Shown: positions 1-8,215, counted from the first letter of the stretch. The stretch is 64,000 nucleotides of DNA from Flavobacterium ustbae (GCF_003946915.1 NZ_RPOC01000002.1:124001-188000); one strand, 5' to 3'. Numbers and translations are program-made. The notes: generated by a model not told the origin, from the sequence alone.

Positions 1-506
1 CACTATTAATCCTAATGGGATTTTTAACAATAACTTCTTGCGGTAAAAAAGAAACAGCTCCAGCAGATCAAACTGAGGCAACTGAAACATCGACTGAAGG
101 TGAGGCGGCTCCTACGGCTGTAGCAACTGAAGAAAATGTATTAGTTATCGAAGGAAACGATCAGATGCAGTTTAGCACAAACGAATTAAAAGCTGTTGCA
201 GGAAAACCAATCAAATTGACTTTGAAACACGTTGGTAAAATCCCTAAAGAAGCAATGGGACATAATTTAGTAATTTTACAAGAAGGAACAGATCAAGCCA
301 ATTTTGCTCTAAAAGCAAATGACGCTAAAGCCACTGATTACATTCCAGAATCTGAAAAAGCTTCGATTATTGCTCATACTAAATTGTTAGGCGGTGGAGA
401 AGAAGATACAATTGAATTTACAATCGATAAAAAAGGATCTTATCCGTTTGTTTGCTCTTTCCCTGGCCATGTCGCTATGATGAAAGGGGTATTAATTGTT
501 GAATAA
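1..506 (+). CDS. azurin-like cupredoxin lipoprotein (5' end outside window)
   Basis: This is a small type-1 copper protein, most likely a membrane-anchored electron carrier for the reductases encoded next to it. The reading frame is open to the left edge (codons LLILM precede the first internal Met at 15), and LTITSC looks like the end of a lipoprotein signal with the lipobox Cys, so the true start lies outside the window. A Thr/Glu/Ala-rich linker follows the Cys. The copper ligands are visible: the His of GHNLVI and the Cys, His and Met of CSFPGHVAMM, which is the azurin spacing. A strong terminator follows at 532-560, so read-through into norZ should be limited. Azurin family is confident; the electron partner (NirK or another reductase) is inferred from context. 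Confidence 0.9.
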   Translation, partial: LLILMGFLTITSCGKKETAPADQTEATETSTEGEAAPTAVATEENVLVIEGNDQMQFSTNELKAVAGKPIKLTLKHVGKIPKEAMGHNLVILQEGTDQANFALKANDAKATDYIPESEKASIIAHTKLLGGGEEDTIEFTIDKKGSYPFVCSFPGHVAMMKGVLIVE

Positions 507-531
507 TAAAATATAAAAATAAATACCACAG

Positions 532-560
532 ACTCCAATGCAAAAATTGGAGTTTTTTTT
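532..560 (+). terminator. intrinsic terminator after the azurin gene
   Basis: An 8-bp perfect stem (ACTCCAAT with ATTGGAGT) with a short A-rich loop is followed directly by a run of eight T. It ends about 20 bases before norZ, so norZ either has its own weak promoter in this short gap or depends on read-through. Confidence 0.85.
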
Positions 561-580
561 AAAATCAATAAAAGATAAAA

Positions 581-2845
581 ATGTCTTTTATTTCAAATTC
601 CCTCAAGGAAATGAAAAGAGAAAAAAAACTATGGCTAGTGTTTGCACTGGTGATGAGCATTTCGTTTGCAGTGCTCGGATATTATGGTTACGAAATTTAT
701 CAGCAGGCACCACCTGTTCCTAAAGAAATAGTAACCGATTCAGGAAAAGTTGTTTTCAGCGAAAGCGAAATCAAAGACGGACAAAATATCTGGCAAAGTA
801 TAGGAGGCCAGGAAGTGGGATCTATCTGGGGACACGGCGCCTATGTGGCTCCAGACTGGACCGCAGATTGGCTGCACAGAGAAGCGGTTTTTATACTGGA
901 TATTTATGCGAAAAAGGATTTTAATAAAAAGTATGATGAATTGGATGCCGAAAAACAATCGGCTTTAAAAATTCGGTTACAGCAGGATGTAAGAACCAAT
1001 CGTTACAATGCCGAAACGGGAATTCTTACGATCTCTGAAAACCGTTTGGCGGCGATTGAATATTTAAGCGAATATTATAAAGGTCTTTTTACGAATGATC
1101 CGCAATTTGATAAACTCAGAAGCGAATATGCAATTCCGAAAAACTCTATTACAGATGTAGAAAGAATGCATAAAATGAATGCCTTTTTCTTCTGGGCGAC
1201 TTGGGCAACGGTTACGAATCGTCCTGATGGAGATATTTCATACACACACAATTGGCCGTCAGATGAGTTGGTTGGAAATGTAGCAACAACAGAACTTTTG
1301 GCTTGGTCTGGAGTAAGTATTATTTTATTGATTTTGAGTGTTGGAATCTTAGTTTTCTATCATGCAAAATCGGGTGAAGAAGAAGAATTTCCGCTGCCAA
1401 AAGAAGATCCGATTATAAAACAAGGCAAAACTAAATCGATGGGATTAGTGACCAAATATTTCTGGATTGTAAGTTTATTGATGGTTCTGCAAATGATTTT
1501 CGGAATTATAACGGCGCATTATGGAGTTGAAGGAAATGGTTTGTATGGAATTCCAATTGATAAAATTCTGCCTTATGCCGTAACGCGTACATGGCACACA
1601 CAATTGGCTATTTTCTGGATCGCAACAGCATGGTTGGCAACAGGATTGTATATCGCTCCGGCAGTTTCGGGAAAAGATCCTAAATTCCAGTGTTTTGGTA
1701 TTAACTTCTTGTTCATTGCTTTATTGATTATTGTTTTAGGTTCAATGGTAGGGCAATGGTTTGGAGTTATGCAGAAACTGAATTTAGTTCAAAATTTCTG
1801 GTTTGGACATCAAGGTTACGAATATGTTGATTTAGGACGCTTCTGGCAGATTTTCCTTTTAGTTGGGCTGTTTCTATGGCTGGCTTTAATGATTCGCCCG
1901 TTGCTTCCAGTTTTAAAGAAAAAAACAGAAGAAAAAAACCTAATCATTTTGTTCTTGGTTTCTTGTACTGCAATTGCAATGTTTTACGGAGCTGGATTGA
2001 TGTGGGGAAGACAAACCAATTTGGCTATTGCTGAGTATTGGAGATGGTGGGTTGTCCATCTATGGGTTGAAGGTTTCTTCGAAGTATTTGCAACTGTTGT
2101 AATTGCCTTTTTATTTGTTCGCTTAGGATTATTAAAAACGAAAACGGCAACTTTAAATGTACTGTTTGCCACGATTATTTTCATGGCTGGAGGAATTTTA
2201 GGAACATTTCATCACCTGTATTTCTCTGGAACACCAACTGCAATTATGGCTTTAGGAGCAACTTTTAGTGCTTTAGAAGTAGTTCCGTTGACGTTAATTG
2301 GATTTGAAGCATATCAAAACTATAAATTATCAAAATCAACAAAATGGATAGCCGATTATAAATGGCCAATTTATTTTATGATTTCAGTAGCCTTCTGGAA
2401 TTTCCTTGGAGCAGGAATCTTCGGATTCATTATTAATCCGCCAATTGCATTGTATTATGTGCAAGGTCTAAACACAACGCCTTTACACGGACATACGGCT
2501 TTGTTTGGAGTTTACGGAATGTTAGGAATTGGTCTGGTGTTATTTGTACTAAGAAGTTTGTATCGAAATGTACGTTGGAACACGAAGCTTTTAAGCATCA
2601 CATTTTGGTCTTTAAATATTGGATTATTTCTGATGGCAATTTTGAGTCTTCTCCCAATTGGAGTTTGGCAAGCAATCGAGAGCATTAATCACGGAATGTG
2701 GTACGCTCGTTCATCAGAATTAATGCAACAACCAGCGATGATTACGTTAAAATGGCTTCGTGCTATTGGAGATTCCATTTTTGGAATTGGATTCATTACT
2801 ATGGCCTGGTTTGTATTTGAACTCACATTAAAAAACAAAAAATAA
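581..2845 (+). CDS. norZ: quinol-dependent nitric oxide reductase (qNOR)
   Basis: It reduces two NO to N2O in the cytoplasmic membrane, taking electrons from quinol. At 754 residues it has the qNOR length, with the NorC-like part fused at the N terminus: one membrane helix (about residues 18-38), then a periplasmic domain of roughly 190 residues without a CxxCH heme motif, as expected for the quinol type. The C-terminal 12-helix NorB-like part carries the conserved helix with TRTWHTQLAIFW and the segment GHTALFGVYG. The gene lies downstream of azurin and 17 bases upstream of a RIC repair protein, a common NO-detoxification pairing. Catalytic assignment is strong from overall family resemblance. 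Confidence 0.94.
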   Translation: MSFISNSLKEMKREKKLWLVFALVMSISFAVLGYYGYEIYQQAPPVPKEIVTDSGKVVFSESEIKDGQNIWQSIGGQEVGSIWGHGAYVAPDWTADWLHREAVFILDIYAKKDFNKKYDELDAEKQSALKIRLQQDVRTNRYNAETGILTISENRLAAIEYLSEYYKGLFTNDPQFDKLRSEYAIPKNSITDVERMHKMNAFFFWATWATVTNRPDGDISYTHNWPSDELVGNVATTELLAWSGVSIILLILSVGILVFYHAKSGEEEEFPLPKEDPIIKQGKTKSMGLVTKYFWIVSLLMVLQMIFGIITAHYGVEGNGLYGIPIDKILPYAVTRTWHTQLAIFWIATAWLATGLYIAPAVSGKDPKFQCFGINFLFIALLIIVLGSMVGQWFGVMQKLNLVQNFWFGHQGYEYVDLGRFWQIFLLVGLFLWLALMIRPLLPVLKKKTEEKNLIILFLVSCTAIAMFYGAGLMWGRQTNLAIAEYWRWWVVHLWVEGFFEVFATVVIAFLFVRLGLLKTKTATLNVLFATIIFMAGGILGTFHHLYFSGTPTAIMALGATFSALEVVPLTLIGFEAYQNYKLSKSTKWIADYKWPIYFMISVAFWNFLGAGIFGFIINPPIALYYVQGLNTTPLHGHTALFGVYGMLGIGLVLFVLRSLYRNVRWNTKLLSITFWSLNIGLFLMAILSLLPIGVWQAIESINHGMWYARSSELMQQPAMITLKWLRAIGDSIFGIGFITMAWFVFELTLKNKK

Positions 2846-2862
2846 AACACAAAACTTAAAAA

Positions 2863-3603
2863 ATGATTATCATGGAAAATTTAAAAAACAAAACAATTGG
2901 ATCATTTGTAGCTGAAGATTTTAGAACTGCTGCAGTATTCTCAAAATATAGAATCGATTTTTGCTGTAAAGGAAATCGAACTGTTAGCGAAGTCTGTGAA
3001 AAACAAAATATTGACGCAGATGTATTATTAGAAAATGTTCTTCAGGTTGCACAATCAGAAAATAACGGAAGTATCGATTTTAATTCATGGCCTTTGGATT
3101 TATTGGCAGATTATATCGAAAAAACGCATCATCGTTATGTAGAAGAAAAAACAAATGTTTTGCTTCCGTTTTTAGATAAATTATGCAAAGTTCACGGAGC
3201 AAATCATCAGGAATTATTCAGAATTAATGAATTGTTTATTGGTTGTGCAGGTGAATTGTCTCAGCACATGAAAAAAGAAGAATTGGTTTTATTTCCATTT
3301 GTGAAACGAATGGTGAAAACGAAAGAATCTGATGGAATTTTATCACAACCCTCTTTCGGAACGGTTTCAAACCCGATCGCGATGATGATGCACGAGCATG
3401 ATAATGAAGGAGAGCGTTTTAGAGAAATTGCTGAACTTACCAATAATTACACTCCACCGGCAGATGCATGTACGACGTACAGAGTAACTTTTGCAATGCT
3501 AAAAGAATTTGAAGAAGATTTGCATAAACACATTCATTTAGAGAATAATATTTTATTCCCAAAAGCTGTTCTTTTGGAGAAAGACTTTGTTGAAGTAGAA
3601 TAA
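2863..3603 (+). CDS. ric: iron-sulfur cluster repair di-iron protein (RIC/ScdA/YtfE family)
   Basis: This di-iron hemerythrin-like protein repairs Fe-S clusters damaged by NO or peroxide. The N-terminal ScdA_N domain (about residues 10-60) has the paired cysteines of RIDFCCKG (C34, C35). The hemerythrin-like domain follows, with several His and Glu ligands (HHRYVEE, LSQHMKKEE, MMHEHDNEG, HKHIHLENN). Length 246 aa is usual. It starts 17 bases after norZ and is probably cotranscribed. A second Met four codons in (2872) could be the true start. NO stress repair fits the neighbouring NO reductase. Confidence 0.93.
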   Translation: MIIMENLKNKTIGSFVAEDFRTAAVFSKYRIDFCCKGNRTVSEVCEKQNIDADVLLENVLQVAQSENNGSIDFNSWPLDLLADYIEKTHHRYVEEKTNVLLPFLDKLCKVHGANHQELFRINELFIGCAGELSQHMKKEELVLFPFVKRMVKTKESDGILSQPSFGTVSNPIAMMMHEHDNEGERFREIAELTNNYTPPADACTTYRVTFAMLKEFEEDLHKHIHLENNILFPKAVLLEKDFVEVE

Positions 3604-3622
3604 AGGTTAATTTTATTTTTTT

Positions 3623-3741
3623 GCCACGAATTCACGAATCATACCATCTTTATTAATTGAAAATCATTTTAATTTCACGAATTTTAATTTATGAAATTGG
3701 ATTAAAATTAAAAAAGACAATGTAATTCGTGAATTCGTGGC
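3623..3741. repeat. long imperfect inverted repeat with 17-bp perfect outer arms
   Basis: The outer arms (3623-3639 GCCACGAATTCACGAAT and 3725-3741) are perfect reverse complements. The roughly 85-base interior is AT-rich and contains further pairing (AATTTTAAT/ATTAAAATT types). It lies between two same-direction genes, not at a convergent junction. A related copy of the arm core occurs at 41608-41624, so this looks like a dispersed intergenic repeat. It could form a large RNA hairpin if transcribed. Confidence 0.75.
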
Positions 3742-3757
3742 TTAAAAAATCATTGGT

Positions 3758-3765
3758 TACGTTTG
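3758..3765 (+). promoter_or_regulatory. candidate -7 promoter element TACGTTTG
   Basis: This matches the Bacteroidota -7 consensus TAnnTTTG, 10 bases before the ATG at 3776 and 19 bases before the ATG at 3785. A start of transcription about 5 bases downstream would favour the second ATG (MNSQKSW) or a nearly leaderless message. Confidence 0.45.
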
Positions 3766-3775
3766 CACAGATAAA

Positions 3776-5017
3776 ATGCACGTTATGAATTCTCAAAAAA
3801 GCTGGATACTTTGCTGTTTTTTTAATTTTCTGATTGCTTGTTTTTTCGGATTATTAATGCGGTTTATGTATCTCTTTCCGTTAGATTTTCTAAACTACAG
3901 CTTTCTGCTTCATGCACATTCGCATGTAGCTATGTTAGGCTGGGTTTATTTGATCATTTATGTTTTGATTGTTCATTTTTTTATTCCAAAAGAAAAAAGT
4001 CAGAAACCGATTTATAATCGTTTATTTTGGCTGACAGAGTTTTCAGTAATCGGAATGATGATTGCTTTTCCTATTCAAGGATATGCTTTGTTTTCGATTG
4101 TTTTTTCGACTCTGCATATTTTGCTGAGCTATGTTTTTTGCCGTTTAGTTTGGAAAGATTGTTCCAAAGACAAATCACCATCACAAAGACTTTTATTTGT
4201 TTCTATTCTTTTTATGATTTTATCTACTTGCGGCGTCTGGTGTCTTGGTCCAGCTGTAAGCACGTTAGGAAAACAAAGCGCTTTTTATCAAATTGCTATT
4301 CAGTTTTTTCTTCATTTTCAGTTTAATGGCTGGTTTATTTTAGCAATTTTGGCTTTGTTTTTAAAACAATTTAAAAATAAAATTGATGAGGTAAAATTTA
4401 AAAAGTTTTACTTTTTGATGGTCATTTCTACGCTATTAACCGTCTGCTTTCCAGTTCGCTGGTTTGTCGAAAATGATATTTTGAGCTATATCAATTGTTT
4501 GGGAGTTTTAATTCAATTGGGAGCTTTTATTTATTTCTATAAAATGCTAAAATCTCAAATTAGCACTTTCAGAAGTTCTTTAGATAAAACAACTAAATTG
4601 GTTTATGATTTAGCTTTAGCTTCCTTGTTTTTGAAAGTCGGAATCCAATTACTGACTATTTTTCCTAATTTGGCAGAAGTGTCCCATCAAATCAGAAATT
4701 TTGTAATTGGTTTTATTCATTTAACGACTTTAGGAATCATAACTGGATTTTTGTTTGGGATTTTACTTCAGAATAAAATGCTTTCTTCCAATTCTTCGGC
4801 ATTAAAAATAGGAGTAAAGATTTTTATTTTGGGATATATTTTGACTGAAGTTTTATTGTTTTTGCAAGGCTTGTTTTTCTTTTTTGGAGGAGGAAGTATT
4901 TCAGGATATTTTCAGAGTATTTTGATATTCAGTATTCTTTTGGTTTTGGGTTTAACTTTAATGATGGTTTCTATAATAAAATTGAAATTTGACAATTTAG
5001 AAAAAGCAACAGATTAA
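3776..5017 (+). CDS. polytopic membrane protein, His-rich, in the denitrification cluster
   Basis: I do not recognise a named family. The 413-residue protein has about 11-12 hydrophobic helices and no large soluble domain. Its most distinctive motif is LLHAHSHVAMLGW, with H46, H48 and H50 at the start of the second helix; other intramembrane His appear in FFLHFQFNGW and GFIHLTTLGI. Such spacing recalls heme-ligating helices of heme-copper oxidases, NO reductases or NnrS-like proteins, but that link is inference. Its position directly after norZ and ric suggests a role in NO metabolism or sensing. The ATG at 3785 is an alternative start. Confidence 0.75.
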   Translation: MHVMNSQKSWILCCFFNFLIACFFGLLMRFMYLFPLDFLNYSFLLHAHSHVAMLGWVYLIIYVLIVHFFIPKEKSQKPIYNRLFWLTEFSVIGMMIAFPIQGYALFSIVFSTLHILLSYVFCRLVWKDCSKDKSPSQRLLFVSILFMILSTCGVWCLGPAVSTLGKQSAFYQIAIQFFLHFQFNGWFILAILALFLKQFKNKIDEVKFKKFYFLMVISTLLTVCFPVRWFVENDILSYINCLGVLIQLGAFIYFYKMLKSQISTFRSSLDKTTKLVYDLALASLFLKVGIQLLTIFPNLAEVSHQIRNFVIGFIHLTTLGIITGFLFGILLQNKMLSSNSSALKIGVKIFILGYILTEVLLFLQGLFFFFGGGSISGYFQSILIFSILLVLGLTLMMVSIIKLKFDNLEKATD

Positions 5018-5040
5018 GAAAAAAGTCCCAAATGGAAGAT

Positions 5041-5183
5041 ATATTTATAGAAAAATAAGATAGTAGATAGAGAAGCTCCAGCGGAGCGACATATATAGAA
5101 TCCTATTGGGGATATAATTTTGCTAACGTGATAAATAGGTCGCTCCGCTGGAGCTTTAAAATGTGTAATGTTTCTATAAATAT
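5041..5183. repeat. nested inverted-repeat element (REP/MITE-like)
   Basis: Outer arms of 13 bases (ATATTTATAGAAA at 5041-5053 with its complement at 5171-5183) enclose inner perfect arms of 17 bases (5074-5090 and 5139-5155), which contain CTCCAGCGGAG. The inner arms are much more GC-rich than the surroundings. It lies between the convergent membrane-protein gene and the SCO gene. No open reading frame is present. The 5018-5289 gap otherwise holds only the terminator at 5222-5263. Confidence 0.75.
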
Positions 5184-5221
5184 TGCGCTTCTCCGAAGCT
5201 TAATTGAACTCCATTATAAAT

Positions 5222-5263
5222 AAAAAAAACAAGAGCCGATTTTATTATAAACCTGCTCTTGTT
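5222..5263 (-). terminator. terminator of the nirK operon
   Basis: Perfect 9-bp arms AACAAGAGC (5228-5236) and GCTCTTGTT (5255-5263). Read on the minus strand they are followed by an uninterrupted T run, placing an intrinsic terminator about 27 bases after the SCO stop codon. Confidence 0.8.
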
Positions 5264-5289
5264 CTTACTAATTAACCTATTTAAAATAT

Positions 5290-5886
5290 CTATATTTTCC
5301 CTGCTTCCTGATTTATGGTTTCAATTGTCTTTTCATTATTTACACCCAAACCTTCCTGCTGAAATACCAATTCTCCTTCTGGATTGAAAACGCTGATAAT
5401 GTTAGAGTGTGAAAAATCTATTGGAGATATTTTTTTGTAATTAACAGCTAAAACCGCTGCAAATTCACGAGTATTTTCTTCAGATGAACGAAGGAAAATC
5501 CAAGGATCTTGATTCATTTTATTGTCAATGGCAAACTTCTTTAATCTTTCTGGAGTATCTGTTTTAGGATCGATACTTACCAAAATCAGTTTTACGTGTT
5601 GTTTTGTATTGGTATTCAGTTTAGATTCAATATCTCGCATATCGGCTACTAATCTAGGGCAGGCTGCTTTACAGCTGGTGTAAATCATTACCATAACCAA
5701 GACATTTCCTCTAAGCGATTTCAATTCAATATCTTTTCCGTCCTGCGTTGTCCATTTAGATGGAAGATTGTAAATCGATAAATCACTAACTTCCTTATTT
5801 GTTTCTGATTTGTTTTCTTTTTTATCTGCTTCTTTACAGCTGTAAAAGGAGAAAAGAACAAGAAAAGCAATTATTATTTTTTTCAT
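5290..5886 (-). CDS. SCO1/SenC-family copper chaperone lipoprotein
   Basis: A thioredoxin-fold copper metallochaperone, expected to deliver or reduce copper for a periplasmic copper enzyme. The N terminus is a lipoprotein signal ending at C17 (FSFYSCKE). The SCO copper site is visible as CxxxC in TSCKAACP (C72, C76) with the distal His in FSHSN (H159). Length 198 aa is typical. It is the last gene of the nirK operon (gap of 10 bases to the FGE-like gene), so a role in copper loading of NirK is more likely than in cytochrome oxidase assembly, by context only. Confidence 0.92.
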   Translation of the reverse strand: MKKIIIAFLVLFSFYSCKEADKKENKSETNKEVSDLSIYNLPSKWTTQDGKDIELKSLRGNVLVMVMIYTSCKAACPRLVADMRDIESKLNTNTKQHVKLILVSIDPKTDTPERLKKFAIDNKMNQDPWIFLRSSEENTREFAAVLAVNYKKISPIDFSHSNIISVFNPEGELVFQQEGLGVNNEKTIETINQEAGKI

Positions 5887-5896
5887 TTTAACTAAA

Positions 5897-6676
5897 TTAA
5901 ATTTTTGGTTTTGTTGTGCTGGCGCATCTAAATCCTAGATTTCGTGTTGAATATTGTGCTTTCAAACTTCCTCTGAAGGCGTAACGCATAAAAGCTGCAT
6001 AATCCATTAAATCAGATGCATTTACAGAAGCGCCTCCGCAAAAGAGGTTTTTATCATTGCTTTTATCTTTTCTTGATTCTCCCGATAAAAAAATGCTATT
6101 AAAATCAGATGTCCATTCCCAAACTAAACCGTGCATGTCATAAACTCCCCAATAATTTTTGAAAGTTTTTCCAATCTCATTTTCGTACGTTCTCGATTTC
6201 TCGTACCAAGATAAAATGTATTCGTTGAATTCTTTTTTGGTTCGTGCGTCTATTTTTTTGGTATCTGCCATTGCCACATATTCCCATTCATCCATTGTTG
6301 GCAAGCGTTTGCCTTGGCATTCGCAGTACTTTTTTGCTGCAAACCAAGAAACACTCGTTACGGGTGATTTTGGTTTTGCATTTCTATAATCAAAATCAGC
6401 TGACCAATAAGACAAATAGCTTTTATCGGCAAAAATTCCTTTAATTTTTGATTTTTGATAAGATGGATTTTTTTTGACAAATTCTAAAAATTCAACATTT
6501 GTAACGGGATAAATGTCAATATAAAAAGATTTTACAGCAACAGGTTTTTGAGAAACAGCTCCATAAAGAGGGACATAAGATCCCTCTTTTATGAAAGCCA
6601 TTCCTTTTTCCTGAGCTTTCATGACACTAAGTGCAGAGAAAAAGAGAATAGTAAGTATGAAAATGTATTTTTTCAT
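5897..6676 (-). CDS. FGE-sulfatase (SUMF1-fold) protein, probably non-catalytic, in the nirK operon
   Basis: The N terminus is a Sec signal peptide (cut after MKAQ). The rest fits the formylglycine-generating-enzyme fold: YPVTNVEF, PVTSVSWFAAKKYCECQGKRLPT, EWEYVA, and the C-terminal NLGFRCA. In true FGE the catalytic cysteine pair lies just before NLGFRCA; here that segment reads YAAFMRYAFRGS, without Cys, so sulfatase modification is unlikely. It sits between nirK (15-base gap) and the SCO gene (10-base gap), which suggests a secreted accessory or maturation factor for NirK. That role is inference. Confidence 0.88.
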   Translation of the reverse strand: MKKYIFILTILFFSALSVMKAQEKGMAFIKEGSYVPLYGAVSQKPVAVKSFYIDIYPVTNVEFLEFVKKNPSYQKSKIKGIFADKSYLSYWSADFDYRNAKPKSPVTSVSWFAAKKYCECQGKRLPTMDEWEYVAMADTKKIDARTKKEFNEYILSWYEKSRTYENEIGKTFKNYWGVYDMHGLVWEWTSDFNSIFLSGESRKDKSNDKNLFCGGASVNASDLMDYAAFMRYAFRGSLKAQYSTRNLGFRCASTTKPKI

Positions 6677-6691
6677 GCTAGAGTTTTGCTG

Positions 6692-8137
6692 TTATCTTAA
6701 AGCTTTTACCATTTCTGGAGTAACTTCTGTTTTATTATTTCCCCAGCTGTTATAAATGTAGGTAAGCACATTGGCGATTTCATCATCAGATAAATTCTGA
6801 GCAGGCATTATGTTGTTGTATTTTTTACCGTTAACTGTTATTTCTCCAGTTAAACCATGTAAAATTGTTTTAATAGCGCGTTTAGAATCGGCATTTAAAT
6901 AATCTGATTTTGCCAAAGGAGGGAAAGTGCTTGGAATTCCTTGCCCTTCAGATTGGTGACATGCAAAACATGTTGTTCCAAAAATTTCTTTACCAATTTT
7001 AACTTTCTCTTCAACAGTACGTTTTGTGATTGTTGCTTTTGCAGCTGCAGTTTCCGGCATTTTTTGGATTGTTCCGCCTTCAGGCAAATAAATACCTTCT
7101 TGGATAGTTCCCGAGTAAATGTTTTTATTTTCTTTTCCTTCTACTTTTAGCATTCCTAAAGCACCTTTATTGAATGCTCTGAAAATAGAGTGGTCAACCA
7201 AAATAAAAGTTCCTGGAGTTTCTACTTTAAAATCTACAATTGCAGCGCCACCAGCAGGAATTAAAGTTGTCTGAACATTTTTATTTACTGTGCTTCCTCC
7301 TTCAACGTGCACATTATCGAATATTTCGCCAATTACGTGGAAAGAAGAAACTAGATTTGGCCCACCGTTTCCAACAAATAAACGAACAGTTTCGCCTACT
7401 TTTGCTGTTAATTCATTTCCATTTGTTAAGGAACCTACTTTTCCATTAAATACAACATAATCAGGAGTTTCTTTTACCGCTTTATTCATGTCAAATGGCT
7501 GAAGGCCTTTTGCTCCGTATTCACCTTGAGTGTAAAAATCACCCTGCATCACGTAGTACTCTTTATCTACAGGAGGAAGTCCGCCTTCTGGTTCAACCAA
7601 AATCAATCCGTACATACCATTTGCAATGTGCATACCTACAGGAGCAGTTGCGCAGTGATACACATATAAGCCAGGATTTAAAACTTTAAAGCTAAAGACT
7701 TTTTCGTGTCCAGGAGCTACCAAAGAAGAAGTTGCCCCACCACCCGGACCAGTTACAGCATGTAGGTCAATATTATGAGGAAGTTTGTTGTCAGGATGGT
7801 TTTTTAAATGAAATTCAACTTCATCGCCAACACGAGTTCTGATGAAACTTCCTGGAACCGAACCTCCAAATGTCCAATAAGTATATTTAACGCCATCGGT
7901 CATTGTACCTTCTTGTTCTTTAATTTCCATGTTTAATTTCAGCTTCATTGCCGTTCTGTTGCCAACTGGTTTTGGAACATGAGGAGGTGAAGTTAACTCA
8001 GCATTCATCTCGCCTTCGGTCATAATATCAGCATAATTTTTAGCTTCGTCCTTTTTACAACTGCCTAAGAGAAAAATCATCAAAAATGAACATAGCAACT
8101 TGTTCATTTGAGTCCAAATTTTGTTATTCGTTTTCAT
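6692..8137 (-). CDS. nirK: copper nitrite reductase with C-terminal cytochrome c domain, lipoprotein
   Basis: It reduces nitrite to NO on the outer face of a membrane. The lipobox Cys is C27 (FLLGSCKK); M11 is an alternative start with a better-sized signal. Two cupredoxin domains follow. Type-1 copper ligands are H121, C162, H170 and M175, type-2 ligands H126, H161 and H316, and the catalytic Asp/His pair is D124 and H267. A cytochrome c domain (about 375-475) carries CFACH (C390, C393, H394) and a likely Met ligand in IMPAQ. The tethered heme probably feeds electrons to the copper site. First gene of the nirK/FGE-like/SCO operon, with an FNR-type site upstream. Confidence 0.95.
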   Translation of the reverse strand: MKTNNKIWTQMNKLLCSFLMIFLLGSCKKDEAKNYADIMTEGEMNAELTSPPHVPKPVGNRTAMKLKLNMEIKEQEGTMTDGVKYTYWTFGGSVPGSFIRTRVGDEVEFHLKNHPDNKLPHNIDLHAVTGPGGGATSSLVAPGHEKVFSFKVLNPGLYVYHCATAPVGMHIANGMYGLILVEPEGGLPPVDKEYYVMQGDFYTQGEYGAKGLQPFDMNKAVKETPDYVVFNGKVGSLTNGNELTAKVGETVRLFVGNGGPNLVSSFHVIGEIFDNVHVEGGSTVNKNVQTTLIPAGGAAIVDFKVETPGTFILVDHSIFRAFNKGALGMLKVEGKENKNIYSGTIQEGIYLPEGGTIQKMPETAAAKATITKRTVEEKVKIGKEIFGTTCFACHQSEGQGIPSTFPPLAKSDYLNADSKRAIKTILHGLTGEITVNGKKYNNIMPAQNLSDDEIANVLTYIYNSWGNNKTEVTPEMVKALR

Positions 8138-8171
8138 AATTACTTGGTTTTGTTTTCGTTTAAATATGAAT

Positions 8172-8179
8172 CAAATATA
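8172..8179 (-). promoter_or_regulatory. -7 promoter element of nirK (TATATTTG)
   Basis: An exact match to the TAnnTTTG consensus on the minus strand, 34 bases upstream of the nirK start. Transcription would begin near 8167, giving a leader of about 30 bases. Confidence 0.65.
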
Positions 8180-8201
8180 AAGGACTAAATTGTCTTTTAT
8201 T

Positions 8202-8215
8202 ATGATAAAAATCAT
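8202..8215. promoter_or_regulatory. CRP/FNR-family operator upstream of nirK
   Basis: ATGAT-AAAA-ATCAT is a perfect 5+4+5 palindrome resembling the FNR consensus TTGAT-N4-ATCAA. Its centre (8208.5) is about 41 bases upstream of the start predicted from the -7 element, the classic class II activator position. This supports activation by an FNR/DNR-type regulator under low oxygen or NO. The regulator gene is not in the window. Confidence 0.6.

Noticed and set aside
740..958. Reverse-strand ORF opposite norZ
   Set aside because: It lies entirely inside a strongly supported coding gene and shows no family resemblance or own promoter.
4027..4326. Second-frame ORF inside the His-rich membrane protein gene
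   Set aside because: It is a shadow of the main frame, with unusual composition and no start signal.
5041..5183. Insertion-sequence end with transposase remnant
   Set aside because: No ORF, target duplication or transposase similarity was visible.
6692..8137. Multicopper oxidase or NosZ assignment for the copper protein
   Set aside because: The ligand set and two-cupredoxin layout match NirK, and no CuA/CuZ region is present.
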